A stretch of DNA of 64,000 nt from Cinclus cinclus. Lineage: Eukaryota > Chordata > Aves > Passeriformes > Cinclidae. A program made the position numbers and the translations under genes. The notes under the pieces are model-generated. The model did no database searches. It was given only the letters and a program-made list of their open reading frames with translations, and had not been told where the DNA came from. Where the stretch lies: NCBI RefSeq assembly GCF_963662255.1, contig NC_085047.1:20370258-20434257 (forward strand), written 5' to 3'. How positions within the stretch are numbered: the first letter of the stretch is position 1; every line of letters begins with the position of its first letter. Shown piece by piece: positions 43,001 through 57,358 of the stretch.

Positions 43001-45167
43001 GGCTCTAAAGCAAAGGATGCTATTGCAGGAATTGATTTCTTTTGCCAGGGGTTCTCTTTTCTTTCTGTGTAGTGAAGGGTGCCAGTTAACATCAATTTGT
43101 AATATGTGATTTGCAGCTATTGAGAAGCAGACTCTTCATTGTATTGCATTCAGTGGGAGCACTGTTGCTTGATCAGAGCTGAGGTTTGTTGCTGGACTCT
43201 GTACGAGGCAGTTTGTATCTTGTTTTGGCTCATCAATGACTTGCTGTTCCTTGTAATAGAACTTGGTCAGTACTTGAAGATCTGTTTGATAAGCATACCA
43301 AGTTGGCAACTGCTTTTTGAAATCTGTGTTTTTTCACATCAGTGTACATTCATTCTGCAGGTTGCAATGGTGTGCTTCTGTGAACTGTGTTGGGATCTGA
43401 GCATACATGATACGGACTCTCAGAACTTGGTAGCTGCAGATTTAGTGAATAAAGTGGGAAGCCTTTCCTTTTTACTGTGGAACAGTCATTCTTTAATGTC
43501 TGCATATTAACGCAGGTGTGTCTTGTAGGACACAGCTGAAATAATTTTTCAGTAGACTGATCTTTTAAAACCTTTAAGTACTTCTAGAGAATTTCTTGTG
43601 AAGCTGTAGAGGAAGACATAGGTTTCATGTGGGTTTGCAAAAACAGTCACACAGCAGTGCTAAAGTCTTGTACTGTCTCAGTGGTTAAGTTAAACTTTTA
43701 GCTGTGAAATGAAAGGGAAAAATGGGGTAACAGAATGCATCAGAATCTCTCCTTGCTTCAGCAAAAAGACTGCAGTTCAGGCTATGGCACTCTGTTCACC
43801 ACCAGCTTTTGTTCTATTTAGGAATTGGGATTGGGCAGTTCTTAAAGAAACACCGATGTGTAAGGAGTTTTCCCACGTATTATCAGTTGAGCCATTTAGG
43901 CTGTTGGAATGCACTCTGTTAGGGGAAGAAGAACAAGGAATTAATGCCAGAGAAATAAATAAATTTTAATATTTTAAAGCAGTAACTAGGGTTAGTTGAT
44001 GTTAAAGGATTCTTGTATGGGAGTTCCTTGCTGTAGTAGTAGTATTTTGTAAGTCTTTCTTAGCGTTCTGTAGGACAGTGAGAAATTTTCTTGTAGAGCA
44101 ACAATTACTATTTTTCAGAAAATTGGTAACAACAAGCATGGAGTCTCTTCTAATGTTTTTGTTTGAGGTTTTGTTTTTGTATGTGTGTGTTGGCTAAAGG
44201 GAAACCTTGAATTTTAAGTCTTTTAAAAAAGTTATGCTTTAAGAAAAGCAAAAAGACAAATTCTCTCATGTGAACTCAGAATTTCTTCAAGAAAGAGTTT
44301 GGTTATAAAGAAAACCCTTTCACTGGGAGCAATGAATCTAGTTGCATATTTTAAGTGAATGTGAGGAGTTGAAAGGAAGGGCAAAATTGTGGAGGAATGC
44401 AAGAATAAAGTTGCACTTCTATGTAAGCCACATCTTACTGTTAAGCTTGATACTAATCTTGATCAGTTCTAAAATACTTTTTAAGTGAACTGAGATCTAA
44501 ATACTGTAGTCCAAATGATGAAAGTTTATGTAGCTGATGCAAACAATATCTGTCATGATTCTCGCATCTTTTTTCTGCATGAATTGTAGTGGAGATAATC
44601 ACACTAGTTAACTTTTTGAGGAGTGAGTCGCTTATCTTCACAAAATACTTTTAAAGTGATGTTTGGCACAGCAAGGAGCTCTGCATTTCTCTAAATTGAG
44701 TATGTTTTAGAAGAGGAGATTTCTCCATGCCTTTCTTCATTCCATCCTTAATGTTGAACTTACAGAGACACTTCTTGGCTAGACCAGCTTTGAAAACATG
44801 ATAACTTCTGCAGCTCCTCTTCATGTGATTGACCACATTTTTATAAATCTACTGAAATAACCTTACTGTTATTTGTAGTACATGTCAGAACTGAATTTAT
44901 AGTAGAAACTTATTTGTGTCTTGTGCTCCTGTACTGTGAGTGGCAAAATCTGGAATTGCGCCAGAAGAAATGGAGCTGAGCATGGTCCCTGCAGACATGC
45001 AGTTAACTTTGGCTCCTAAGAATTTGGCTGTCCTGATGTCCTGTGATTGGTGACTGTTGATGTGCTGACCATGTGGATGGTTTCTGATTTTTCTCCAGTG
45101 GAAACAATTGCTGCTGAGATTCAGATGGCTTGAATCTGTTTTAGTGTCACAGATAACAGGAAAGTAT
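40097..45167 (+). other. CMSS1: CMSS1 intron 1, proximal part
   Basis: About 5 kb of intron without recognised exons. It includes a 17-base C-run at 40167-40183 just after the donor and a T-run near 40624-40640. No CR1 recognised. Small ORFs match nothing I know. Confidence 0.65.
40167..40183. repeat. C homopolymer, 17 bases
   Basis: An uninterrupted C-run 71 bases into CMSS1 intron 1. Confidence 0.9.
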
Positions 45168-45356
45168 TTACCTTCTCCCTCCACTTTGAAGGTAGGCTTT
45201 AGACACAGTCCTTGTAATACGTATTTTTCCAGAAGGGCTGTCTTGGAGTGGTTTGTTGAGATGTCCAGCAGGAATTTTGACAGGTGCTTTGGTTGTGCTT
45301 GCAGGCTTTGGTTTGGGGATCCGAGTTGGAATTGAACGATGGAACGTATTGGTAAT
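45168..45356 (-). CDS. FILIP1L: FILIP1L alternative C-terminal exon (candidate)
   Basis: The acceptor has a long pyrimidine tract (TTTATTTCCAG) before 45356. The exon opens in phase 0 and encodes 62 residues starting ITNTFHRSIPTRIPKPK and ending YLQSGGRR, then TAA. The giant FILIP1L exon has a perfect GTAAGT donor in phase 0 at 58117, so joining them gives SQIT-ITNTFHRS. The paralogue FILIP1 has a C-terminal exon with PTRIPMSK followed by a Lys/Ser-rich tail, so the PTRIPKPK motif supports homology. It is Pro/Lys/Ser/Thr-rich and basic. The alternative reading, a chance ORF, is unlikely given the motif, acceptor and phase. It lies antisense in CMSS1 intron 1. Confidence 0.68.
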   Translation of the reverse strand: MTNTFHRSIPTRIPKPKPASTTKAPVKIPAGHLNKPLQDSPSGKIRITRTVSKAYLQSGGRR

Positions 45357-47216
45357 CTGGAAATAAACCAAAAAAAAATAAATCATGCATTAGGGAGAAG
45401 AAACAAGCTGTGCTTTTAGCTTGGTGGTGCTTTTTCCACTTTGTAAATTTGAATGTACTGCTTTTAGAACTGTTTGTTTAAACTTCCTTTATCTTGTTGG
45501 TAATGAGACAGAAGCTTTGTATTTAACTTACCTACTTAATTGGTGAATATCAAAAAATCTCAATGGATTGAAACACAGAGTATAAATAAGAGCGTTTTCC
45601 TTTCTGTCAGCTGACTATCAGCCCCAGGAACTGAGTGGTGCAGTGCAAAGTCTTGAACTCTGTGGGTTCTCTGGGTGTATAATCAGAGAACTTCCACATG
45701 CAGAAGCAAATCTTGTTTCAGTCCTGAATAGAAGGCAATAGCCAGGTCATACTTCACTGTGAGACATCGTTCTTTGACAGTGACCCATGTACACAAAATT
45801 AATATACTTGTGAGATAACTCTCCCTCCAGAATGACTATAGTCATATATAATTGCAAAAAAAAGGTAAATATACAAAAAAAGTTAGGTGCACTGAAAAGG
45901 GGTGAAAAATTATAAAGTCAAGACATTTGTTTGAAAAGTACCATTATCTGAAACCAGGATTAAACATACGCTACTCATGAGACAACATTTTTGTTTCGCA
46001 AACATTTTTATATGCCTTTTTCAGTTAAGATAAAAGAACCTCACTTCATATTTGGTTTTTTTTTTCTTTTACAAAGAATGGAAATAGTGTTCCAATGGGG
46101 ACAATAGAAAGCAGTGTTGGAATTCTGGTGACTTAATTATGAGTAAGAATAAACTAGATTAAAATGGGTTTTGAAAAAACTTCATAGTGGCTATAACACT
46201 CTGTCTGGGCTGATTAAAAAAATAAAAATAATCACAAATCAAAAGCTTGCTATTTACCTGTAGATAATTATGTATGACAGGTTTTCAATACAATGAAGCT
46301 GAACCAACATCAGATCGTTGCATGTGTTTAGCCTGGAGGAATTTGGGGAAAGTTTGCACATCCCAGATGTGCTTAATGGATCATGACTAAGGAAAAAAAT
46401 CATACGGGGCTTAATTGCAGTTTGATAACAAAGAGACAAAATAGTAATGATCTCCCAGAACAGTGTGGTCCATTTCTAAGAATTCTGAAGGAGATGATAT
46501 TTAAAATTGCACAATCCTTGTTAGTGAGGTGCAATCCGCTGCTGGAATTGTTGGTGGTACTAGAGGGGTGCAATGCCAGTTTGGAGTAAAGCTTCACAGC
46601 AGATTCATAAATGCAACTGCTGAACTGATTAAAGTGTAGAAATGTCAGTTAAGTAATATGTTTGCCTACATGGTTACTAATTTTGCGAAAACATCCACAG
46701 TTCTTCTCGGGGATAATCTTCAGCTCTGTTAGTCAGATATTGTTGTATAGGTACATGCTATTGGATTGTTTAATGATGAGACCCATGTGGGGGGGGAAAG
46801 ACCTAGGTAAGTTTTTGGAAAAAAACCCTTGATAGTGGTCTCTAACAAAAGCATCTTATGAGAGCAGATTTTGTGTGCAAACTGTGGAAAACCAAGGAAA
46901 ATTCTCAAGGTTAATAAGTGACATGTGGATAGGTAGCAGAGCAGTGAGCTAGTTTTTAGTAGTGTAGTAGAGATAGCATCTCAATCTCACAGACACCTCT
47001 GATACTCAACATATTCATAAACTGCACAGGCGGACAGTGCTGAAATTATAATATTTGCATATCATATAACAGGCAGAATATTAGAAATAAGAGCTGACAG
47101 TAATTCATGTTAGTGAGTAAAAATGTGCGTCAATGTTAACCATATGAAAAATAATATATGTAGAGAAAACTAGTTCATGTACAGTTGAGACATTTATTGT
47201 CACTCAGACACAGATC

Positions 47217-47330
47217 TTGGAAATCCTCATTGCTCAGCAACTGGCAGTTGTCAAAAGGGTAACAGACAGGTTAGGAACTACTAGGAAAAGAATAGAAGAA
47301 AACAAACCCCATCATTTTTTAGTGTGTGAG
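47217..47330 (+). mobile_element. Ancient CR1-like fragment
   Basis: The stretch cagttgtcaaaagggtaaca, then aggttaggaactactaggaa and aagaatagaagaaaac, resembles the 3' part of old CR1/L3-type ORF2 consensus (a gcaaa-aatgttaggaat-attaggaaa pattern). It is diverged, and its borders are uncertain. Confidence 0.45.
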
Positions 47331-50300
47331 TCTAAACCGTCCTACATTGGACAAAACCCAGCAAGATGTTCACAAACAGCTCAAGAAAGAGTATGCCAAA
47401 ATGCAAAAAAGGTGGCAAAGGCTATCAATTATGAAATGTCTACTCAGTGAAGATTAGTAACATACACTAAACCTTTTCAAGATTGGAAGATAGATGGTGG
47501 TAAGAAGAATAAACTACAGCAGAAATGTAGCAGTATGGTGAGTAGGGCTATTCTCTGGCATGCTTGAATGGGCATCCACTGGGGGTGGATTAAAGGTAGG
47601 TGAAAAGTGTTTTTCCTTGTCAATGAGCTATGAAACTCTTTGGGACAGACAGTTTTTTGAGGTGATGATATAAATTGGTTTGGAGAAGATTTGTACTTAT
47701 TTGGGGCATCCCTCAAGGACTGCTAAACACAAAGATGTGTTGAGATTGCAGCTGTAAGTTGCAGGCTGCCTAAGGCTGGATTTTCTACTCTGTTCCTGGT
47801 GCTTAACATTCACAGGCATTTAACACTGGTCACTACCAAAGAGATGTGTAGTCTGAGTGTCTAAAACTTCTTTAATGTCTTTATTTTTAAAATCAGCTTC
47901 AATTTGTAACACTTTTCAATTTTTTTTAATGCATTGAGAAAGTAAAGAGTTTGGCTTTTTGACTGAGTAAGGAGAGAGGGGATGCATTTTTCTGTGTTCC
48001 TTCAAGATTTTACCTCTAGGTGGCAGCAAAGAGTTCCTTTTGTATTTCATCAATGCCGAGCAAACAAAATTAACATGCATTTTCATGGTAAGTTGGAATT
48101 TTAGCATTCATATTGTTTGTAGGAAAGGAAGCAAAAAAAATATATATATATTTTCCCTTTTACCCCCAAACCAAAAAGCATTTTGCTTCAATTACTAAAG
48201 GTGCTGTGTAACTAAAGGAAATAATATTGGAAGGGATGACTGCATTACTACCGTGTGGCTTTCCATGAGTACTGAATTGGAAGAGTTTGCCCCTGTCCAT
48301 GTGGTATGGCCTGGTAGATGAGGCACAGTCCTGAGAATAAAATATTTGAGTGGGCTTTTACTGGCAGTGCTACTGCCTGATGTAATTATAGAGATGATAG
48401 AAAACGTGTCTGTTTTCGAATTATAAAAAGAATTTCATTAGCCATCACTTGCTAAGTATATTGAGGTGAATAGATATCTCTAAGAGTTGTGTTTGGTAGT
48501 TTGGTTTGAGGTCTTTTTGGGAAGTGTTCCAGCTGAGAGATTTCTTAGGTTGCGAAGTGGTTGGAGTATTGTCTGGAGTTGATTGACCAACCATGTTAGT
48601 ACTTTGGGATGGCATTCGTAGGCCCAGATTTTTACAGGTTTTGTGCATCTGACTCTGGTATTCAGGCTGTTCGGTTTTATGGCATCAGTGAAAAGTTAGG
48701 CGTTGAAATATCCCTGTGCTCTGGCCTATAGTTTGCACCAGTCTAGCTCATTAAAACCACTATTGACGATACGGCCTTCTAAGCCATCAGATTTAATTTC
48801 CAGAAATTTTTTTTTTGTGATTCAAAATGATGTATTTTGCTTTTCTGAATGACATTGTTGAATACCTAGAGCTGCATTGTAACAGATGAACTTGTCAAGG
48901 TTTGATCTGCTTACAGAGTTTGTATTGCTCTCTTGCTTGTGTCGTGTTTGATTGTACGACAATAACAGAATTGCTCTAACTCCTGGCATGGGCTCAAACT
49001 TGACAATAGCAGTTGTATTATGGGGCTTTTTTCTTTTTTTCTGAATTTGCACTTCAGTGATTGTGATTCTGATGAAGGCAAGGATTTAACAGACTGCCCA
49101 TCTAGTTTTCTTCCTCCCCATACTGCACTTAAAAATTGGTTTATTTTTCATCATTCATTATATAAATTCTAGAGAGGAAAGAAGGAATAATTTAAATTTA
49201 AGGAAAACACTTACTGACACTTAGCCTTTTGAATTCAATTACATGTGTGGCTAGATCAAGGACTAAACTTCATTTATTTTCTAAAACTTGTACTTGACAA
49301 ATTATGAATCTCAGTAAGAGTTGTAAACAGAACAGATTGGGTCAATTGACTAGATCAGTGCTTAAGCTGCTGTAAGATACAGAGGGAATAGTGCTATGTG
49401 GGATTTGTCTGGAAAGCTCTTGAAAGTAACCATATGTAAAATTCTGCATTGATTTAGTTGTATGTGTATTGGAAATGTAGTGCAATACTCTTAGGTCCTT
49501 CCCTACTGCTTAGTGTAGAGGCATGTAAGCAGATACATTAGCCATAGCAGGCTTGTATCTGAGGATGTTTGGTTTAGTTTTTAAACAGACCTAAATGACT
49601 GAAAACCCCATATATATAGATTTTGGTGGGCCTTTTCAATTTGATTTTTAGCTATGTATGGGAAATCTGTGTGCACACCATGAATTACTTCAATTTTCTT
49701 CAAGTGTATGCATCCTTTCTACTAGTTCATTTTCTCCTTCAATAAGAACTGTTTTTGTCTCCCTCATCCTTTTTTGAATTCTCATTTGTGTTCTGAATTT
49801 GCTGGCTTTGTGTTCATCATTGCTGTTTAGCTATGTCTCTTGAGTTCCCATCTGTAGGCCACTTTTTATATCTGCTATCTTTCTAAGTCAGAGAAGAGAA
49901 AAAAAATGTTATGTTTGTTCTTCAGAGCTGAGCTGCCTTTCATGTTCTGGAGATCCCTTGTGAATTCCCATTGAAGCTCTTGAAAAACTCCAGAAACAAA
50001 ATGTTGCCCAGGAGTGACCTGTGTGAGTAGTGTTATGCAGTTTTCCTTCACTTCATGTGTCTAAGTAAGCATTTGCAAATAATTACTGCAACAACAATGA
50101 TAACCCCAAAAGCATTAAACTGGCCACTTTTAAATTAGATTGTCTGGTATGTCTGTCTCTAAGTATAATAGTACCATACTGGTTCAAGGCATGAGGCTTG
50201 GAAAATAGCAGTGCTTAGTTGGAGAAATGAACAGTTAAAGCTAATTTTCAAGGCAAGCAATGATGTAAGAATCAAGAAGGCTGCATTTTAACTTCATTTT

Positions 50301-51524
50301 TAATTTAACTTCTGAAGCAGACATCAATTGCCTGTAATAGAAATTGGCAGGAGAAAATGTGTTAGAGTGAGAACTGTGCATAAGGGACTACATTTGTTGT
50401 CTCTTAGCAAATGACAGTTGGTACTTCAGGGATGGGGACAAACACTGGCACAGGTGACAGTTGAGAAATTTTCACACATTAATGTGAAAATGGACCTTCT
50501 GATTTCAAGAAGACAATGGAGAAAGCATGCTCTGGAATATCAGGATGTATTTTTCATATGCATCTTTTTTTTTCTCCCCCATGGGGACAGAGGTGGCTTA
50601 TTTGTATATGGGCCAGCTTTTAACATAGTGCAATGCTTGCTTTAGAGAGTGTGCTAAGGCAAGCATATGTGGGAGTGTCAAGGAGAGAAAATATTTCTGT
50701 TTCCTTGTTGTTGAAGTAGTTCTGCTTTTGGTCTTAATCCTTTCCTTTTCCTTTTGATAGTATGATGTGTGCTTTGCTGCCTGTTTGAACTTTATTCATT
50801 TAAATGGAGGGAGCATGTAGTATTTATGCTGTAAGTTTTCATACTTGTTTTTCTACGTCATTGGAGCACTTGATCTAGGAGAAATAACATTAGATAAGGT
50901 TCTTTCTCGCTGCTTAAATTTTTTGCAAAGAAAATTGAGTAACAGAGTATCATTTGCAGCTTCAGTGAAAATGTCCAAGGGATGGTGCTGAAGATCTTTA
51001 CTCAGAAGGCCATATCTAGATGTATGTGCACAAAGCGTGCCTCTTGCCAGACTTAAATTTGTTCCTGGATGACTGAATGCAGTCAGAATGAAAGCCAGGT
51101 CTTCAACTGAGAAGGAGTTAAAATTAAGTGATAAACTTGAATATTCCCTTTTGTCTCCAAGACAGACAGCTTTGGCTGAAATTTTTGGTTAGGCATCCTC
51201 AACTGCACAGAACATTTCAGATACTTCCTTTTCTTTACTTTTCTTTCATTACATCCTGGCATTTGTTTTCTAGGAATCCAAAGTGAGAAGTCTCAGTTGC
51301 TCTGAATTCCCTTTTATGCAGCACATCTCTGTGTGTGACTGTACTGAGGTGTGTGAGCAGGAGCAGTGAAATACTTGCTCTCACCAATTCACTTAGGGTA
51401 AAACCTAAGCCAGGCTGGTGTCTGGCTTGCCTCACTGCATTGTCACACCACTGTAAACAGCTCGGCAGAGGGAAAATTACAATAATCTAGAGTCGTAGTA
51501 CTTGAGGTATTAAGTGGGAGAGCA

Positions 51525-51790
51525 ATTTGGTTTGTTTAATCTAGAGAAAACAAAACTGAGCAGGGATGTGATAATTGTCTTCTAATATGTGTTGCAGAGA
51601 AAATGAATTTCAGAGTCCAGTGGGGGGAGAGGAAAGGGAATACTGGCGTATTCAGCAATGTAAGTTTAGTTTGGAAGTCAGCAAGATTCTTAATGACAAG
51701 GGTATTTCAGCCCTGTTCCAGATTCCTGAATAACTGTGAAGTTGTCACTGCAGAAGTTTTTTTGGAACTGGATGAAACAGTTTTTTATAT
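51525..51790 (+). mobile_element. Ancient CR1-like fragment
   Basis: The order of boxes (tttaatctagagaaaacaaa, a gggatgtgataattgtcttc box, cagcaatgtaagtttagttt, cctgaataactgtgaagttg, ggaactggatgaaac) follows a diverged CR1 3' end. It has no octamer terminus, so it is truncated or decayed. Confidence 0.5.
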
Positions 51791-54700
51791 GGAAGGTTTT
51801 AAGTCAAGTTGTAGTGAGAAAATAGGCTCAAAAATGTATTGAGATCCTTTTTGAAGCTTTATTTTATGTGTCTTCTACTCTTCTGCTGATATTTGCTTTA
51901 TTACAGCCCTCTTGATTTCAATAATATGGCATATTTGACAGAAAAATCTGTATTAATATTATAAATTATTTCCATATATGTGGCACAATTTGCACTAATG
52001 TACTTAAATGTGTCACTGCAATCTTATTTCCTGAATGTGCAGTTTAAATCTACTTTCTGGTGGTGGAGAAAAGAAGAATGGTTGGAGGCAGAAGTTGTAT
52101 TACAACTTCTAAAATTCTGTAATGTGCCTTGCTTTTCTTGGGACATGTCCTCACTGGCAAGTGTGATGATATTATTTTGAACTTCAGATAACTTAAAGAC
52201 TCATTTCTAGTAGATAACTGACAAGATGCAGGGAATGGTAAGGTTATGTTGTGGATTAACTCCTGTGAGACAAGATTACCTGGGGCTGGTTGATCAGCAT
52301 TGTCATGCAGCTGGAATGAACAGCTATTGTTAATACTCTCTTTGCCCCTTGAAAGTCCAGGGGGTCTCAGGCACCTTGATAGGGCACTTGGGGGCGCTTA
52401 GGAAGAGAAGTGTGTGGCCTTTTTAGAATACTACCCATGCTGTAATAGCAATTCTGTCCTGCACAGGGGAGTGCTGGCACTTTGATGTTTCTGCAGGTGC
52501 TTAGGTGTCAGTGGTGTTGGAGGGAATACAGCCTGGGTGAGACCTGCAGTCCAGTTGGTTTAAAGCTGCTCTGCCATTTGTTGAGTAAGATTCTTGGCAG
52601 TAGGGGATCATTCTGTGCAGACTAGGGGCACATAGGGATATTTCTGTTCGGGTATTTTTAAGGCAGTTTTTAAAGGTTTTTGAAACTGCACTTACACATA
52701 CCTTTTAATGTGAAAATGTCTTCATTATCAATATTGTCTGTTCAAAAGCTTTGAGTATGTTTTCCCCATGTTAGCAAATTTTTATGCTTAAAAGGTTTAC
52801 AGAGGTTCTGCATGGAGGAGGAAAAAGACCCTCTTGCCATCATGGCTTTTACCATCATGTCTTTTTTTTGTCTGTGAGTAGGCTGTTTTTCTCTTGGAAG
52901 GCCACATTAAAAGCTATGTTAATCAGAGACCTATTTTCAATATATTTTTTTCCTAATATATATAAAATGATAATGAAAATAAAATATTTTCTATCTTTTA
53001 TCCAGATAAGATTCATTTTTTTCAGGACAAAAAATGATTTATAGTGGCTTGAGTATGAGACAACTAAGTATAAGAAAATGTAGGTACTAATGATATTCAA
53101 AGCTACCTTGCTTGGATTTTGCACAAGTCAATTAACTTCTCTCCCAAGAGAGATACAGAATCATTTTGATGGGACTGATGGATATTTGTTGGATATTTGA
53201 AGTGCTTTGTGATGTATTTGCATGCTAGATTGTATCTCTCCACCAAAGGTGATGGCTTTGGCAGCAATTGCACTGTAAAATTCTCCTTTTTCCTTTTTGC
53301 TTGTCCATTCAGTTATGCCGATGTAGGTCTTTTATAAAGCTGTGCTATGAAAATGGATCCTGTTTTGTTGAGGTTGTTTGTTTGTTTTGCTTTTTTTTTA
53401 ATGAGGATTTGTGGCATATTGATTTTTGTTTGTGGTTTTGCTTTTGTTTTTTAAATCCAGGTTAATTTCTCGACTTGGTTCACAGTGCTGCCTTCCAGAA
53501 AGTGGTGACAGCACAACTGGAAGGGCAGTATTTTGTAATCAGGGTTGTGGTAGGGGTGAAAAAGGGGAGGGAGCTTCTTTGGCCCAGCCCTGTTTTAAGA
53601 CCCTGTGATGTCAGACAACTGCATGGAAATGAAGAGACATTGATTAAAAGAGGTCTTTCTTCTTGTACTCAAAAAGTGTTTCTCAAGAATACTTTGCTTT
53701 ATGGTCAGAAGAGATTCATATTCAGTTGGCAGCTCTGGTGTTTGAGGCTTTCTGAGTGCCCACAGGTGGGTCATTGGGTAATGTGCTAGTTACAGCACAG
53801 AGAGAATTCAGCTTCATCTTGGAGCCACTGGCTGCAGATCTGTGAAAACACTTCTTGCTGCTTAAATTTTTATGGCTTGTCTTGTTTTTTTTTTTTTTTG
53901 GAGCAATTTCTGACTTAAAGTACTTGGTGTTAATTTTAAAACATTTTTATAGATCCACTTGTGCTGTATTTGAACCATAAGATCTTTTTCTCTTCTGTTT
54001 CTTGGTAACATAATGTTTTGGTACTCTTTCCTTAAGCCTGGAGATTAGGCAGTTGTCAGTTTTTGTTTTGCCTGTCTCAATATCTGTTTCCTAGGGACAA
54101 AGTCATCCTGCAGATGGTTACTCCATTTCCATCATCTAGCCCTGCAGCATCCATTGAATCTTACTCAGAAAATAGAGCTGTACGATTCTGTTTCTGATTA
54201 TTTTTTCCCTGGTGTGGGGAGCACGCCTTCCTAATCCCTGCTTGAAATGCTTACATACAGATCTTTTTCTTATTACAGCCTTACACACTGTCCCCAGACA
54301 TGGTATTGGCTATGGTGCTTTGGATCAGGAAGATTAGTAGTCTGCTCCTGTAATTTTTGTCAATTCTATTTCTTAATTAGTGGCTTGCAGGAAGTCTTTA
54401 AATAACTTGAAATACTACCTCATAATTGATGGATGGGTGCTTTGGTCTCAGATTACCATTTGCACTTCATATTATCTTTTTTGTTTTCCTCCTTTTCCCT
54501 CCCTCCCCTCATCCATCCTCCCTGTGTAAGGACAAAAATTGCAAGGATTTCTTCTGAGAAATTTAATCACAAAAAGAATGGCTTAAAAATGCTGAGCACC
54601 AAAGTGTTGCTGCTACCCTCACTTGCATCCATTTGATCATTCACTGAAATAAACCTAAAAGGATGAAGGAAAGTGGGCTGGTAACTGCTGTCATTTTAAA

Positions 54701-56607
54701 ATCAGTTAATTCTCCCTTTCTTTTACTGGAAACTAAACATAAAACGGAAAGGGTAGATTTTTAGACCTTAGAGATGCTTGCCAAGAGTTTTGGAAAAGAG
54801 GATTGATATTACGATCTGCTGAAAACTATTTTTACATTCTCTTTCACAGTTTAATCGCTCTGATATATGCTTCTTAGTATGTGTCCTTATTTCCCCATAA
54901 CATTTAAATGAACCATTACATACCTGTCAGACTTTAGGCTTTTGAGCGACTGCTGAAAGCAAAAGTGTCTCAGCCTCCAAATTAACAGCAATACTTACCA
55001 CTTACAGAGTAGTTGAAATTCCTAGAAAATCTGTCTTACTTGTTGAATTTTAATATGATTGTGTTTGATGTTTTTGTTCAGAGTGCTTGAATCAATGTTC
55101 AGATAACTTATTTAAATTTTTCCTTGCTTTGCTGTTTTCTCTTTGTCCGTCAAGGAAGTAGGTGGCTATTCCCACTCAGCAAAATGGAAATACTTGGAAA
55201 TATGGAGTGGTGATCTGAACAACTCAAGGTTAATTTGTAAATTAATAATTTGACTCCTTGAGGTTCGCTTTCTATTTGTTATTTCATTATAAAATTACAG
55301 CTAACTTCTTTCTGTTTAAACAGTTGTTTCAGCTCTCAGCAAATACATCCAGGTGTTGATTTTCTCTGCTTTGAAACTGATCTTGGGAATTGAAACAAAA
55401 CAAACCTGTTTTGTTGTACAAACCTTATTTTCAGGCAAAAATAATTATTTGATTTTTTTTTTAATCTGTTGGAATGACTGACAAAAATTTTGCTGTGAAG
55501 TCAGTTAAATCTACACAGAGGTTATTCCATTAGCAGGGGAAGGTAAGCATCCCTTAATGTGCTTTTTCAGGAAATGTAGCAATTTCATTTCCAGGCAGTG
55601 CTGATGCTTCTTACTTATGAATTAATGGTCATGAGTGGCTGCTTCCTTAGTCTTTTGTTAATTAGACAGTTACTGATAAATCATTATGAGTTTAAGACAG
55701 GGACAGAAGTACTTACCTGTTAAATGATTATACTTATAAATAGTGTGAACTGTCATCTAGGTTTTGTATTCAAATCTTAGTTTTAAAGACTGAACTTCCT
55801 TATTCATAATAGCTTGGTAATTTTCCAAAGGACTGTGTGTACTTATTGCTATGCCCTTATTTGTACTATTCTTTTATAAGCTACTCTAATAGGTGGCCAA
55901 GTGGTTAGTGATCAACACATTTCTGTGTATTTTTGAAGGTAGATCTGATTTTTTTTTTTTTTCCTACAGGCTTTTTAGGTTTAACTGAAGAAAATTTTAG
56001 TGCCTGTGGAGGACAAGTGTTAGTCCTTTAATTTTTTGAGAATTTGATGTCTGTCAGTATGCTGGCAAGTGGCTACTACAGACACAGTTATTCAGTACCA
56101 TGCTTGTAATGTGTTCCTCCTGAGATCTTAGGTATAGATCAGCAGGATATGCAGTATCCTAAAAAACAGAAGTGCAGAGAATGTATTTTGAAGGTACTGA
56201 GTTTTGGGTTCTTAACTGAGTCCTGCAGTTAAGAATGTGCAGCCTGAATGTAATAAGGTAACTTGTTTGTGTAATTAACATGCTCTAAAAATTATGATTT
56301 TGCTTTGCTTGAGTTCTGGCTGTTGTTTTTATCAGTAACTTTTGTTGAAGTTGGTGTGAGTCAAAGTTTGCTCTGCAGAATAAGACTATGTACTCTTTCT
56401 GACCCAGGTCTTAGTCAGAGCTCATTTGTGCAGCCATGGATATAGAGTGAGACAAAACAAGGAAGGAGGACTTTTTATGCCGCCTATTGACTTCAGATTT
56501 ATAAGATGAGGTTGTGCAGGTCCACGCACAATTTCTCTTTTGGAAATTGCCATTGTTCAACTGTAATACATATGTTATTATCCATTTCTATCACATATCT
56601 TACGTAA

Positions 56608-56613
56608 TTTATT
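56608..56613 (-). terminator. FILIP1L: Candidate polyadenylation signal of FILIP1L
   Basis: AATAAA on the minus strand, about 1.5 kb after the FILIP1L stop at 58097. A nearer ATTAAA variant is at 57909-57914. Usage is unknown. Confidence 0.35.
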
Positions 56614-56900
56614 GTTTTTTTCTTCCCATTGTTTACTGGAAAAAAGTGTTTATGGGCAGTGGACTTTGTTTTTCAGTAGAAGCTGTTCTAAAAGCATTTA
56701 TCCACAGTTATAAACATTTTGTTTCCTGTCAATCAAAAGTACTTAAAATGATACAAGTCCCCTTGTTATATGAGATCATGGGCCAAAGTTCTTTGCTGAA
56801 TCTGTTGCTAAGTTATACTGCAGAAATATTTTTTTTTCCTCTGGGAAATACAGGCAGAATAAAGATAAGGGTTCAGTGAACAGGGACTTTCTGCTTACTT

Positions 56901-56929
56901 GCAAACCTCCTTGTTGATAAGGAGGTTGC
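56901..56929. repeat. Inverted repeat (hairpin) downstream of FILIP1L
   Basis: AACCTCCTT (56904-56912) and AAGGAGGTT (56919-56927) pair perfectly across a 6-base loop. Two further GC pairs follow past a one-base bulge. It lies in the probable 3'UTR of FILIP1L if the distal poly(A) signal is used. Confidence 0.85.
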
Positions 56930-57358
56930 AGTTTTTAATTAAAAAAAATTATGCATACCACCACCACCCCCCCGAAAGCTCCAAATTTATGGGTATTTAA
57001 CTTTTTAGTATAAGAACAATTGTTACAATTTTGACAAAGCGTACAGCTTTTGTGAAACAGAGAAGTTTGAAAGTGCATTCCAAATCTTCTGGACTGATTT
57101 ATGTTGTATGTGAAGCTGTTCTACCACTAGCAATATTTTATGGGAAACTGACTGCTTGGCACGTGTGTAAAGGACAGTATTGCTTCTTAATGCTTCTGTC
57201 AAGCTCTCTCTGTCTATGGAGGGAAAAACATGAAGTTATGCCATAATTTGGTAATCTTGTTTCTTCTTCAGTGTACTTGTGTGATGTATACTGGTTGTCA
57301 AATTGATGGCTTGGAGCTTAGATGAAATGTGAAAATTGTATGTGAATATGTTCTCCTG

